A stretch of 64,000 bases of DNA from Cryptomeria japonica (taxonomy: Eukaryota; Streptophyta; Pinopsida; Cupressales; Cupressaceae), in assembly GCF_030272615.1 (NCBI RefSeq), contig NC_081415.1, positions 231,829,303-231,893,302 on the forward strand, read 5' to 3'. The notes beneath the pieces were generated by a model. That model saw only the letters and a program-made list of their open reading frames with translations, did not search any database and was not told the DNA's origin. A program made the position numbers and the translations under genes. Numbering within the stretch: position 1 is the first letter of the stretch; each line of letters starts with the position of its first letter. Shown in pieces: positions 20,353 through 32,075 of the stretch.

Positions 20353-20548
20353 TGAAATGATGATGAAATGTTGTAATATACAAAGGAGATGAAGGCTCCT
20401 TCTATAGAGATTACAAGAGGATCTTTCCATAACGAAAATGATCGAGAATAGAAACACGAAAGGAAACATACTAAACAGAAACTAACCACGAAAGGGAAAG
20501 ATCGTAACTGAATGACCATTATAGAAACATTATAAAACTATTTTAATA
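20353..20548 (-). repeat. 5' LTR of element H
   Basis: 196 bp, the same length as its partner. On the minus strand it starts TATTAAAATAG and ends ATCATTTCA, next to the primer site. Confidence 0.9.
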
Positions 20549-20553
20549 TATTT

Positions 20554-21363
20554 TAATGTATTGCTGAGGTGTCACAGTCTTTTTGGAAGCAAAAACATTC
20601 AACATCACCAACAATTGTGATAAAATGTGTTGCTTTGGAATTTTGAATTCTAGCAGTACTCATGCAACATGACACCCAATTATGTTCTTGAGCAGGAAGA
20701 TCAAGTGTAAAGTATTATGAATTTATGACATCACACTATGATAAGGGGATGCTTTCCATAATTAATACATTATGAAAAGGTGATGGTATTTTTTGAGAAA
20801 TATATTCTTTATGAACATTGATCATGATAATTCCAAGTACATCTTACATCATAATCATTTTTTAAGAGAACAGAAAAAGATTATTAGCTTTATTAATGGG
20901 TTACCCAATTCAAAAGATAAAGATCAATTATTTGCTCTAGCTGACTATACCCTCAGGTACTTTTACTTTATGGGAGCGTGCACAAGTAAACAAGTGGAAG
21001 ATGTGCTTATAAGTTATAGAGTTACATGTATTTCACAAAAGTTATTCCAAATAATAGAAATCCTATATTTACAAAAACTTATCGAAAAGAATATGCCAAG
21101 TAGTAGAGATATCTCTTAAAATGAGCCCAACATATTATACACAAATTAATGGTCAAAGTGATATGATTGTTGGATACGTGTTGTGTACTGTGCTTTTTTT
21201 ACACCCCTTATAGATTATATACTTGTTTTATACCGATTGTATTTTAATACCAATTAGTAGTTTCTTATTGTGGTGTGCCTATAAATAGTGGCGCATGGAT
21301 TATGGTTAAGCACAAGTGAAAATATCTTATTGTATTGTGAAAAGTTGAGTTAATGCAAAAAGT
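20554..21363. other. unassigned intronic DNA
   Basis: It contains an open frame of 108 codons (20793-21119, +) with no recognisable domain. A CTATAAATAG box near 21280 resembles a TATA element but is not tied to a gene. Confidence 0.4.
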
Positions 21364-22907
21364 TGTTGGAACACACCAATATACTGAGAGGGTGGGGTGA
21401 ATCAGTATATCATCAAATTTCAACTTTAGTTACTTCATAAACAATTATCACCTTATCGTTAGGAGCTTTAACATGATCATCAATAGTGCAGGTAATGAAT
21501 GCAACAACACAAAAGAACACAACAACAGATTTATGGGGAAACCTTGGAAGGGAAAAGCCATGGTGAGCAAGCTGCGTGGATCTATTGTCCAAATCCAGCC
21601 TCACAAATAAAAATGAGCATTACAATTTGATTTGAAGGCACCAACCCTTAGGAGACATCAATCCCCTAGTTAATACATATTTATGGCACCAACCCAAAGG
21701 AAACTGCAATCCTTAATTTAAACTCCAACTTCGTACGAGAGAGGCATCAACCTCATACAAATCAAAAGGCACCAACCTCAGAACTGATTTCATGATAGAT
21801 GACAGACATCCCTTGTCTGAAATAGGATTAGAGTGATTAGAATAGACATTTGTAATTCTGCTTTGTCATTCTGACAATATCTGGTCTACACCTTGTTTTG
21901 CATCATGTATACCACCTTTGTATCGAAAGATAGATCATGATTCCCAAAGGCATAACCATAGATCAATTTACTTTGTCATGGACAGATTTTGTTATATCCA
22001 CTTTTTTCTCTCACACACTGCTAGAGAAAATGATCTTCTATATATACGGATCTGCACAATTAGGTGTACACCAAATGTTGGCCAAGATCCAATAAAAATA
22101 TTGCAAAATCTCTTTCATGTCAGCCTATAACAGATCTGACCTATCACTTCATAGTTGGCCTCAAAAGATTCAAATTTGAGTTGGGTCCTAGTCATTATGC
22201 ACATTTGAATACAAGCCATTGATCTCTCCTTTTCGTGGTAGATTGAACAATCAAGATGCGAGATCAAGTTATAAGAAAAGAGACTTCCCTTGTGGGCCTG
22301 CCATAGACACATGGGACGATCGCACAAATTCATGACTGATAGAGATCTTGACAAACTTTAGATAGTGCTTGCGCGCTCACCATAGATCCATTGACATCAA
22401 AGTAGACAAGCCATCATTTTGCATCTCCGTAATCTTGAGAGTTCGGTCCCATGAACACCTTGCAAATATGCTAAAGCCGTTCAATCTCCAAGATTAAATC
22501 ATATTCGTCAATCAAGTCTGGGCAACAAATAATCCATTGACTTAGGAAATATTAAAGTTTTCATTTGCTCGGCCAAGCCAATAACGTCTTAGGGAAGGGG
22601 TTGGTGAACAACACGAACTTGAGGGGTTTATGTTCAAACTTAAGCAACCGGTAATGAGCAATAGTAGATCAACGATCAAATATAAGAAAAGTGCATGTGC
22701 CTACCACAACAAATTAGGGTTTGAGGGTTGGGCAATATGGAAACCCTAATTAGGCCAGAGTGCTTGATAAATTGATTCCGAGGCCAAGACAATCATAGCA
22801 AAATGTTTGACCATAACAAAATGTTTGTAATAATGTGCCCAACATCTCCATGCCATTATTTTGCAAATGTGATACAAGAACATTCGTCTGAAAAGTGTAG
22901 AAAGAAT

Positions 22908-23248
22908 CATGACAACTTTTGCAATTTTGCATGACAACATTTTGATAACACTTGCAACATCGAGCAGTTCTACACCAAGACTATCAATGGCAACCATGTG
23001 TAACAATTTCCCCATAGCTCCGCAGCCTTGACATTAATTACAACAACAATTGCCAACAAATTCTCCCTTTGTCATTGGTGGCAATACAATCTTGAATGGC
23101 ATGATCTGTTTTCCCTCTTTGGCTATTGATATTACTCTCCCCCTTTGATGTATATTCTAATCCAACTTTCTCTAATACAATTCTCTCCCCCTTACTCTAT
23201 TCTCCCCTTTTTTTCTCTTCCCTTTTGACATCAATGATAAAGAGTGGA
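22908..23248 (-). repeat. direct duplication, copy 1 (341 bp)
   Basis: From CATGACAACTTTTGC to AAAGAGTGGA. It is roughly 90% identical by eye to 24694-25022. Its minus strand corresponds to the sequence just beyond the polypurine tract of element D. Confidence 0.85.
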
Positions 23249-24693
23249 TTGTAATGTCCCTTTTAATTAACTGGCTTAAAATCAAATTCCCAAGGAAGTA
23301 GGAGATGGATTAGGGTTACATACCAACTTAGATCACCCAAATTGAGATCTTGCAAACATGTTAGATAATCATTGAAAGCATAATTAAACAAATCTTTGTT
23401 AGAAATAGTAAGCAAAACATAGATCTCGTTACTAGGGTTTAGGAACATTAATTTGACTATAAGATAGACATAACTTAATGATGGATCTCAACCATAGGGA
23501 GGCTAAGATAAAGGGTATGTTAAGGTGCCTAAACATTCTTCTACCCTAGGCCCAAGATCAGATATTCAATCCCTCTTGGCCTTCATGGGACCATTCGGTC
23601 ACCACCATGAGGTGGCGTACCTAGTGAGGATTCCCGTAGCCATTCCCCTCACCATCCTTCCTATATCTTCCCCTATGATTTGAATTCATTAATCTCATCA
23701 CTAATCATGATAGGGAAGTCAGGACAATTACAGTAGGGTGTCCTAAGAATCGCTCCCTCCTAAGCCCAAGGGCAACACTCCTTGTGCCCCCTTGGCCTCA
23801 TGGGACCATCCGGTCACCACCATGAGGTGGTGTACTTGAGAGAGGACCTCATCACTGTTTCCCTTCCTTGGATCCCTTTATTCCTTAATCACGGTTGATA
23901 GTATTAAACAAACATGTAGAGTTTATGCATTATTGCCTTCATTTAGTATATAAGAAATTATATACATATTATGTTCTAGATAGCCTATATAATTCCAAAG
24001 TGAGTAATTTGAATATATTCATCATATTGTCAACTATTATTACTTCCAGACCAAACCATGGAAATATTGTTACTCTTGTATGCTGAATCAGGTTGTTAAT
24101 GTTCTGAACTTGATCTGACTTCCTTCCATTAACTTCTCTGATCTGCTTTCCTGAATGCTGATGCTGATCAAACTGCTTCCCCTGAATCAGATGTAATTCT
24201 TATTTTCTGCATACCACAGTTGGATGAGAATACTATTCCAGTAATAAATAATTATTTCTGATTCAGATCTGATTTTCTGCTCTCATAATCTGATCTTAAA
24301 GATCTGACTTTCTGCTCTTATACTCTGCTTTTTGATTGGGAAGATATTCAAGGAGTGGTTGCCCAAATGACCTCCAATCAACCTTTATTTATACACTCAA
24401 TGCGCCTCTCGAACCAAAAGACATATCCCCTCAACTAGGTCGGCCAAGGAGCATTTGAAAGATATTTAAATTAAACATATTTCTCCCAAAATGGGCAACA
24501 TAACTCAGGTCGGTCCTTTTAGCATTAAATACATTTTATTTTATTTTCACGAGGTTGGCTGGCATAGGGTTTTCTTTTTTTATTCATTCATAATACAAAG
24601 GGGAGTTGGCCCATGATCTTTATTATTTTCACTTAAGCCCTATGTTCCTAATTAATTTTGCAGCCCTAGTTCCTATATAAGTAATGGCGGGGG
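23249..24693 (+). mobile_element. probable LTR fragment (U3) between duplicated segments
   Basis: Begins TTGTAATGTCCC, an LTR-like TG start. It carries two copies of a segment of about 47 bp with the hairpin core CCACCATGAGGTGG (23575 and 23791). It ends soon after a CTATATAAG box near 24673. The layout fits a U3 region cut just past the TATA box. No coding, no matching second LTR and no clear TSD were seen, so this is an inference. Confidence 0.4.
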
Positions 24694-25022
24694 CATGACA
24701 ACTTTTGCAATTTTGCATGACAACATTTTGACAACACTTGCAACATTGAGTAGTTCTGCATCAAGACTATCAGTGACAACCATATGCAACATTTTCCCCA
24801 TAGCTCTGCAGCCTTGACATCAATGACAACAACAATTGCCAACAATCTCTCCCTTTGTCATTGGTGGCAATGCAATCTTGAATGGCATGATCTGTTTTCT
24901 CTCTTTGGCTGTTGATACTACTCTCCCCCTTTGATGGATCTTCCGGATCCAACTTTCTCTAATGCAATTCTCTCCCCCTTTTTCTATTCTCTTCATCTTT
25001 GACATCAATGATAAAGAGTGGA
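24694..25022 (-). repeat. direct duplication, copy 2 (329 bp)
   Basis: Partner of 22908-23248. It is the copy contiguous with the element D coding end. Confidence 0.85.
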
Positions 25023-25135
25023 CTTGCTGTAGTTTGATCTCACAGTTCTCATCTATTTTTCACTGTGCAACTATGATGTACTTTAGGGATGAAGAATAAT
25101 GCTTTGAAACAGTCCCCCCTGGATCAATGCTTCAC

Positions 25136-26230
25136 TTAGAGATAGGAAGAAGGAGCTAACATTGCTAACTTTTGACTGTTATATTCAAATGTCTCCTTGG
25201 GAAGAGGTTTTATAAAAGTGTCTGCTATTTGATCCGTTGTAGCCACATAATCCAATTTGACTTCTTGATCAGCAATTTTGTCCCTTAGAAAGTGATAGTT
25301 GATTGATATGTGCTTGGTTTTCAAATGCATCACAGGATTCTTTGTAATATTGATTGCACTTGTGTTATCGCAAAGAATTGAGATAGGTTCAACATACTCC
25401 ACCTTACTATCTTTCAAGGTTTGTCTCATCCATAGTACTTGAATACAACATGATATAGCTGCAATATATTCTGCCTTTGCTATAGATAGTGACACTGAGT
25501 CTTGTTTTTTACTTTAGCCATGAGACTAATCTGTCTCCAAGAATTAATGCTACACCATTGGTGCTTTTTTTTTGTCATCAATACTTCCTACCCAATCAGC
25601 ATCTGTATATGCAGTCAGTGTGAAATAATCACTCCTAGGATACCATAGTCATAATCAATTTTATTCTTAAGTGTCTGAAAATTCTCTTTACTGCCTTCAC
25701 ATGTGTCTCCTTTGGAGCTGCTTGAAATCCTGCTACCATACATACATCTTGCATGTTATCAGGCCTAGATGTAGTTATATTCAGTAAACTTCCAATCATA
25801 GATGTGTATAGAGTTTGATCAGCTAAAGGAGATTCATCATCCTTACTCAGCTTACATCCAGTCACCATGGGTGTACTAATTGGCTTGCAATCTTTCATGT
25901 TGAACTTCTTCAACGTCTCTTTCACATACTTGGTTCGAGAAATTAAAATGCCTCTATCAGATCAAACAATTTGCAAGCCAAGGAGACAGGATAATTCGCC
26001 TAGCATAGACATTTCAAATTTTTTCGGCATTTTCTCAGCAATTTTTTTGCACATTGTGTTCTTTCTTCCACCAAAGATAATGTCACTAACATAAACAACA
26101 ACAATCAACTGATGATCACCTTCTGATTTGATGTATAGATTGTTTTCTGCAATACCTCTTTTGAATCCTCACTGTTGAAGGTGCTTGTCCAATTTGGCAT
26201 ACCAAGTCCTAGGGGCCTATTTGAGTCCAT
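25136..26230 (-). pseudogene. element D Copia reverse transcriptase and RNase H
   Basis: Minus-strand frames give a Copia RT C-terminal half (LISRTKYVKETLKKF, MKDCKPISTPM, GSLLNITTSRPD) and RNase H (SIAKAEYIAAIS, LWMRQTLKD, CDNTSAINITKNPVMH, TKHISINYHFLRD). The RT catalytic motif reads YVSD instead of YVDD near 26080. This loses one metal-binding Asp and would inactivate it. Several stops interrupt the frame between 25500 and 25640. Confidence 0.88.
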
Positions 26231-26260
26231 AAAGTGCTTTCAGTTTGCACATAAGGTCCT

Positions 26261-27334
26261 AATAAACACATTAAATGGTTTTTTATAATTATATGAATAT
26301 CTTGTAGAAGGATGATGTCATAATATATCTCATGTTCAGGTAAATGACACTTCCAATTCTGTACAGCTATGAAATCCCAAAACTTAAGAATATTATACTT
26401 CATGAGAATCAAATTTTCTTGATAGAATCTCAGATAATAAGAATCTAGATCATAAAAGGAACGCATTCAAGGAAACAATATTAGATGAAGGAATAAGTAG
26501 CTCAACATCGAGAATGTGTTTTCCAAGAAGGGATTGGATTTATGTGCATTTCCACTTTTGTTTGTTGTTGGTTAATAAGCTCCTTTAAGTAATCTTGACT
26601 TGCTGGGTTTCGTATTCTTACTTTATAGCCATGAGATGCCAAACTTGTGTTGGCCCTCGGATGACATGTATATATATGGACCAATTTTAGGTACATCTTT
26701 CCAAATGTACCCTTGGTCTCTTAAGTTACTTCCTATTCATATGGTCCGAGTGTGTTAAAGTAACCATGGGACAGTCTATTAATAGATAGAGGGTGTGCCT
26801 TGTTTATCTTATGAAACAAACAAAGTAGCAAGTTTGTGATAATGTACTAATTCTATCCCCAAATCTTGTGTCTTTGTATTTGTACTCATGATATTGTAAC
26901 TAGCTTTGGATGAATTATGCAAAATTAATGGAAAAGATTAGCAAAAGATCACTTCTCAATATCATGTTTAAGATAAGTAGATTTTGGACATTATGTTTTA
27001 TTCCAACATGGTGCTCAAGCTGAGGGTTTAACCCCTTATGGTGTTGAGAAGTATGGGAGTGAATTGTGGAACTTGGAGCACCAAAGCCTTCTATCTAGAA
27101 TAGAATAGAATATAACAGAAGGATTTTAATGTCCACGAGGGCCAAAGGCAGCCTATAGGACAGTTGATCCTGCCATTTTATCTTTATGCAATAATGCTCT
27201 TCTATTATTTATGTTGATGATGAATTCTCCTACTTTCTCAACCTTGTCCTCTAAAATTTTTTTGTCTTATTATATAAATAATCCACTGCTAAAACATCCA
27301 GATATCTGGCTTGTCACTATAAGCGTCATAATCC
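26261..27334. other. unassigned, with possible LTR/primer-site remnant
   Basis: No coding domain. Near 27010 the sequence CCAACATGGTGCTCAAGCTG resembles an LTR end followed by a decayed initiator-tRNA primer site, so an old + strand LTR remnant may end there. Not proven. Confidence 0.35.
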
Positions 27335-27339
27335 AAAAT

Positions 27340-27523
27340 TAATACAAGAGTATTTGGTAAAAAACTAATGAATGATCGGACGATCATTAAATAGATTACA
27401 AAGAGATCAATGTTTCTAATAAGAAACAACTGATAACAGATGCAAAAAATAGAAACTCCTAATATTTACAATATATTACAAAATTGACCATTAAATTAAT
27501 TGAATAAAGATATTATTCTAATA
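27340..27523 (-). repeat. 3' LTR of element B
   Basis: 184 bp. It differs from the 5' LTR by a 10-bp indel and about eight substitutions by eye. Confidence 0.92.
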
Positions 27524-27532
27524 CCCTCCCTT

Positions 27533-28505
27533 AATGGTCAATCTGTCTACTACACCAAGTTGCCTCCTGCACTTAACAAACTTATCCGGATGTAGGAACT
27601 TGGTGAGGATATCTGCTGTTTGGTCCTCAGTAGGAACATACTGCAAATTCACGGATCCATCTTCAACCAATTTGCGGATGAAGTGACAATGAAGCTCAAC
27701 ATGCTTGGTCCAGTCATGGAAGACTGGACTTTTAGCGAGTTTCAACACCCCTTGATTGTCACAAAAGAGGGGTGTAGGACCTACTTGAGACAACTGGATG
27801 TCTGAAAGCATCCTTCGAAGCCAAACTACCTCACAAGCTGCTTTGACTGTTCCTCGATATTCAGCTTCTTTTGAGGAAAGAGCTATGGCCTGCTGCTTCT
27901 TATTGGTCGAAGAGACAACACATGTGCCCAAACTGAAGACATCCGGATGTGGACTTTCTGTCATCAACAGATTCTGCCCAATCCGAATCTGTGAAACTAA
28001 TGAGTTTGGGATCTTTGGTCTGTCCATAAACGATACCAAAGTCTGAAGTGCCCTTGACATAGCACATGATTTGCCTCGCTGCAGCCCAATGTTCTGATGT
28101 AGGAGTTGTCATGAAGTGGGATATGTAACTCACTGCATAGCTCAGATCAGGTCTAGTGGAGGTGAGATATATTAAACTGCCCACTAGTTGCCTGAAATCG
28201 GATTCATTCTTAACTGGAGAACCTGATTTGGCCGACAACTTCAGGCCTTTCTCCATAGGTGTAGATGCAGGTTTGCAGTCCTGCATTCGGAACTTGTCTA
28301 GCAGAGCCCTAGCATATTTGGACTGAGAGTTGAAGATGCCATGAGACTGTTGCCAAACCTCAACACCTAGGTAGTAGTGTAGAAGCCCAAGGTTAGTCAT
28401 GTCAAAAGACTTGCATAAATTTTGCTTGATTACGTGAATCAAAGATGCCAAACTGCCAGTGATGATCAGATCATCAACATATAACACTGCCGGTAGTCTT
28501 GACAT
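27533..28505 (-). pseudogene. element B RT C-terminal half and RNase H
   Basis: Two overlapping minus frames. The upstream frame holds the catalytic LYVDDLIITG (near 28480), LHYYLGVEVWQ, RALLDKFRMQDCKPASTPM and GSLIYLTSTRPDLSYAVS. A frameshift near 27950 leads to the RNase H frame with ALSSKEAEYRG, EVVWLRRMLSD, FCDNQGVLKLAKSPVFH and KHVELHCHFIRK. It ends with VVDRLTIKGG, running directly into the polypurine tract. Confidence 0.93.
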
Positions 28506-28626
28506 ACAAATTTGAGTCAGAAGGACTCCTATGGAAATCCTGATTTGTTAGGTACTTATCAATTTTTATGTACCATGCCCGAGGAGCCGGTTTCAGGCCA
28601 TAGAGTGCTTTCACTAGTTTGAGTAC

Positions 28627-29070
28627 CTAGTGTTCTTTTCTAGCAACCTTAAATCCAGGAGGTTGCGTCATGTAGACCTCTTCCTGTAACTCACCATTCG
28701 GGAAGGCACTCTTGACGTCCATTTGATGGACCTTCCAGCCACACTGAGTTGCCATGACTAGGACTAATCTAATGGTGCTCATCTTTGCTGTCGGAGCAAA
28801 TGTCTCCTCGTAATCAATTCCTTCACTTTGAGAGAAGCCTTTGGCAACAAGACGAGCCTTGTACTTATCCAAAGTACCATCAGCCTTGTATTTGACCTTA
28901 TAGACCCATTTGCATCCAATGGGTTTCTTCCCTGGAGGAAGATCTGATAGAACCCAAGTGTTATTTTTCAGAAAGATTTGGTGCTCAGCTGCCATAGCTT
29001 GTTCCCACTTAGGTATCCCTTTCGCCTTTGTGTATGTTTGTGGTTCATACACACTGTGAATGTTGGCCAT
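28627..29070 (-). pseudogene. element B RT N-terminal half
   Basis: Minus frame with GIPKWEQAMAAEHQIF, KPIGCKWVYKVKYKADG, YKARLVAKGFSQSEGIDYEE and HQMDVKSAFPNGELQEEVYM, all typical of the Copia RT start. A stop separates it from the catalytic half. Confidence 0.93.
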
Positions 29071-29110
29071 GAGAGCAAAATTGACATAATCAGGCTGCTT
29101 GCTCTTCTTC

Positions 29111-29436
29111 CATTTAGGCCGAAGAGTAGAAGTGTCAATATCAGATGCAGGAGGTGCAACAGGATCAGGTTCATTAAACAGAAGCTCAGATGAATCCTAA
29201 GGAAAATCAGGTGGAGTAGCTGCATGTCTAGGTGATCCTGCAGGAGGTGCAATAGGATCAGGTACATCATGAAGATCAACAATTGTCTTAGCCCACCATT
29301 TAGGCCGAAGAGTAGAAGTGCCAATATCAGATGCAGGAGGTGCAACAGAATCAGGTTCATCAAACAGAAGCTCGGATGAATCCTAAGGAAAATCAGGTGG
29401 AGTAGCTGCGTGTCTAGGTGATCCTGCAGGAGAAGG
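29111..29436 (-). repeat. 186-bp direct duplication in the element B integrase-RT linker
   Basis: CATTTAGGCCGAAGAGTAGA recurs at 29111 and 29297, a 186-bp step. Similarity continues for about 140 bp in each copy. 186 is 62 codons, so the duplication keeps frame in the fast-evolving linker between integrase and RT. Confidence 0.85.
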
Positions 29437-29827
29437 AACTGGTGTAGGTGTAGGAGTTGGAACTTGGAACAGCTAGAGCCCTCCCATCAGGTGGACCTAA
29501 TGGAAGACACCCAAGTCTGAAGCCTTCAAAGGTTGATCCTCTCAATCCACAACTGGAGGAGAGAGCTGAAATGGCCCTCGTTCCTCATAAAAAACCACAT
29601 CACGATTGAAGATGAGACGATCTGTCTCAATGTCAACTAGTCGATAGGCCTTGTGAGTATCATTGTAGCCAATTAGCATGAGTTTCTGGCTCTTGGCATC
29701 CAACTTGGTGCGCTTAGCATCAGGGATCCAAACAAAAGCAGTGGAGCCAAAAACCTTCAGGTGACTGATTTTGGGCTTGCGGATTGACCGGGCCTCTTCT
29801 TCTTCACAGCCACAGTAGGAGACCGAT

Positions 29828-30977
29828 TCAGAAGATAGATTGCAGTGTTAATGCTTCAACCCAAAACTTCTTTTGAACACTCGTGTTCAAGCATAGACCA
29901 GGCCATTTCGGTAATCGTGCGGTTTCTTCGCTCAACGACATCGTTTTGCTAAGGGGTGTAAGGTGTAGTGAGTTGGCGCTTGATGCCATGTTGTTCATAG
30001 AAATGAGAGAAGGCAGAAGAACATAATTCTCCCCCATTATCAGACCGAAGAGTAACAATATGTTGACGAGACTCTTTTTCTACTAATGCTTTGAACTTTT
30101 GAAACACAACAAACACCTCTGATTTTTTATGAAGAAAATGAACCTACATTTTTCTACTAAAATCATCAACAAAAAGTAGAAAATACCTGGACCCAGTAAC
30201 AGGAGTAGCCATAGGTCCACAGATATCAACATGAACCAGTTGTGGTTCCTTAGAAGCTCTCCAGGAGTTGCCATCCGAAAACGGAGTTTGATGCTGCTTC
30301 CTAGCCTGACATGCTCTGCAAACTTCGAGGTTCTGGGTCTGGATTTCTGGCAATCCGATGACAAGATCTTCCCTAACAAGCTGAGAAAGATAGTGCACGT
30401 TTAAGTGCCCATAACATTGATGCCAGAGTGTACTAACAGAGGAGCGTTTGACTGCCATGGCAAGCTCCTGAAAATCACCAGAATCAACTAGTTTGAATAG
30501 ACCATGATCCTCAAGACCCACAACAACAGTTGTCTGAGTCTCTTGATCAATGATACTGCATTGATGTGAACTGAAGGTCACGTCGAGCCGAGGAGAATGT
30601 CTTAGAATTTGACTGACTGAGAGAAGGTTGAGTTCCATTCTTGGAACATAGTACACATTGAGGAAAATCAATTTCCTCCCTCCAGACCGAAACTGCACAT
30701 TGCACTTTCCGACAACGGTGTACTCTTACCCTCCAAAAATAACCGAATCTGAGTAAGGCTGAAAATCAGTGAACCAATCTTGACGATGAGTGAAGTGGCG
30801 TGAAGCACCTGAATCTATATACCATGCAGAGGATTTGACATGGTCTGCAGGTCTTTTAGCCATGAAGGCGTAAAAGGAAGACTCACTTTGCTCAGTGTGC
30901 TCCGCTACATTTGCTTTCGACTGCGATTCACTTTGCTTAGCTTGTGCAACCAAGCGTTTACGACACTCAAGCTTCAT
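29828..30977 (-). pseudogene. element B protease and integrase
   Basis: The protease active site is in SAWYIDSGASRHFTHRQDW. A TAG then interrupts. The integrase zinc domain is seen as LWHQCYGHLNVHYLSQL with CRACQ. Its core is seen as LVHVDICGPM (first Asp), LRSDNGGELCSSAF (second Asp) and VVERRNRTITEM (Glu). At least two in-frame stops (after DDFSRKM and in the C-terminal part) break the frame. Confidence 0.9.
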
Positions 30978-31702
30978 GTGACCAAATTTATGGCAATAAT
31001 TGCATTGAACATTTTTCTTCTTCGAGCCTTCTAATGACGGAGTAGAGGGTTTTTGCTGAGAAGATTGTGTTTTGCTCTTATCCTTTTGAAAGGATTTGGC
31101 TGCAAATGCTTGTTCTGTAGAGGAAGAGTTGGTACTATTGCCGAATTGTTGCTTCCACCGATCCTGCTGCAGAAGTTTAGTGCAGAGATCAACGAACTTC
31201 AGATCAACACCGGTAGAAGTGATGTTGAGTGTTTAGACAAAATGCTCGTAGGACTTGGGCAAACTTTTCAAGGTTATGACAACCATGTCCTCCATTTTTC
31301 AGTCGATGGCTTCCAACTAGTCACGGATTTCCTTGATCCGATTGAGTTGATCTTGAAGGGATTTTCTCTCATCCATGACAATAGAGAAGAGCATATTTTT
31401 CAGAAAGAAGGCTCTGCTCTTATCAGACGTCTCATGCAGCATCTTGAGATGCTCCCATATCTTGACAGTTGTTTTGCCGAAAGGTATCTGAGGAAGTTGA
31501 TCATCGGTCACTGAGAGCTTGATGAGCATAACAACTTCATGATTTTGTTCATCAAACCTTGTCTGATCAGGACCGACTGTAGAAGGACGTTTGGTCTTTC
31601 CAAGGACAATTTGATCAATAACGCGATACTCAAAAATTGCAGGCATTAGCTATTTCCAGGTATTGTAATTTTTGCCATTGAATTTCTGATTCCCCTCTAG
31701 CA
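30930..31702 (-). pseudogene. element B gag C-terminal part, split by element C
   Basis: Minus frame with NGKNYNTWK, a TAG, then LPQIPFGKTTVKIWEHLKML and FFLKNMLFSIVMDERKSL, a Copia gag (UBN2-type) domain. Further stops occur near 31320-31340. A single zinc knuckle CNYCHKFGHMKLEC lies near 30970-31015. Element C is inserted just upstream (31708), so the gag start lies in 35440-36360 and is poorly conserved. Confidence 0.88.
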
Positions 31703-31707
31703 AAATA

Positions 31708-32063
31708 TGGAGTAAAGGTTTTATTTACATAATTAATTTAATCATATTGATTAATTAATTAAATCACCTTTTCTTTTTTCACTTAAGCTAAATTTAGGAA
31801 GCTTTTTTAGCCATTTAATAATTATTTTATTTCATGCATTCAACCCTTAGGGTTTGCTTTAGGGTTTTGATCTCCTTTATTAAAGGATTGATCTCATTGT
31901 AATTAATTCATTCTGGCAAGTTAATTCAATTCTGATTCTTCTTGCAATTGTCTCCAATTATACTTGCACTCTCTTGTTTGTAGGTTTTTCTCTTGTACGT
32001 GGCAGGTATTTGCATAAGGTGATTATTGGGCACTGTGTAATTCATCAATCATGAATTCTAACA
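31708..32063 (+). repeat. 5' LTR of element C
   Basis: 356 bp, starting TGGAGTAAAGG and ending TTCTAACA. It differs from the 3' LTR by about 4% substitutions plus a 3-bp and a 1-bp indel, by eye. Confidence 0.95.
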
Positions 32064-32075
32064 TGGTATCAGAGC
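32064..32075 (+). other. primer-binding site of element C
   Basis: TGGTATCAGAGC directly follows the LTR. It is complementary to the 3' end of the plant initiator tRNA-Met. Confidence 0.92.

Larger units (their letters stand above)
19450..20548 (-). mobile_element. element H: 1.1-kb Copia deletion derivative
   Basis: Two 196-bp LTRs (19450-19645 and 20353-20548) are flanked by TATTT at 19445-19449 and 20549-20553. On the minus strand the order is LTR, primer site TGGTATCAGGGC directly after the LTR (initiator tRNA-Met type), about 700 bp, polypurine tract TAAGGGAGAG, LTR. The inside has no pol. A decayed zinc-knuckle end (YGKLGHIQKF) and the short protease lead-in AFMAK are readable, fused directly to the last codons before the polypurine tract. 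The same architecture occurs in element G. It would need proteins from a full-length relative. Confidence 0.9.
21364..25109 (-). repeat. possible 3' LTR of element D (interrupted)
   Basis: TG...CA limits on the minus strand: it starts TGTTTCAAAG after a purine tract and ends GTTCCAACA. No TSD partner is available because the 5' LTR was not found. It contains two copies of a segment of about 335 bp around a 1.4-kb intervening sequence. Confidence 0.3.
21364..26260 (-). mobile_element. element D: decayed Copia, RT/RNase H plus probable 3' LTR
   Basis: On the minus strand, Copia RT and RNase H (26230 down to 25136) are followed by a polypurine-like CCAGGGGGGAC near 25110-25120 and then a long non-coding stretch. 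That stretch begins TGTTTCAAAGC and could end at CCAACA (21364). If so, it is the 3' LTR, enlarged by an insertion and a duplication. Everything 5' of the RT is missing or unrecognised. The LTR limits are tentative. The coding part is firm. Confidence 0.6.

Noticed and set aside
20793-21119. 108-codon open frame as a host gene
   Set aside because: No recognisable domain, AT-rich composition like its surroundings, and no splice or promoter support. Left as unassigned.
28968-29363. Hydrophobic Leu-rich minus-strand frame that looks like a membrane protein
   Set aside because: It is an off-frame reading of the duplicated, low-complexity Copia linker. The RT frame overlaps its end.
32064-32075. 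tRNA-like matches at primer-binding sites
   Set aside because: They are short complements of tRNA 3' ends next to LTRs, not tRNA genes. No cloverleaf was seen around them.
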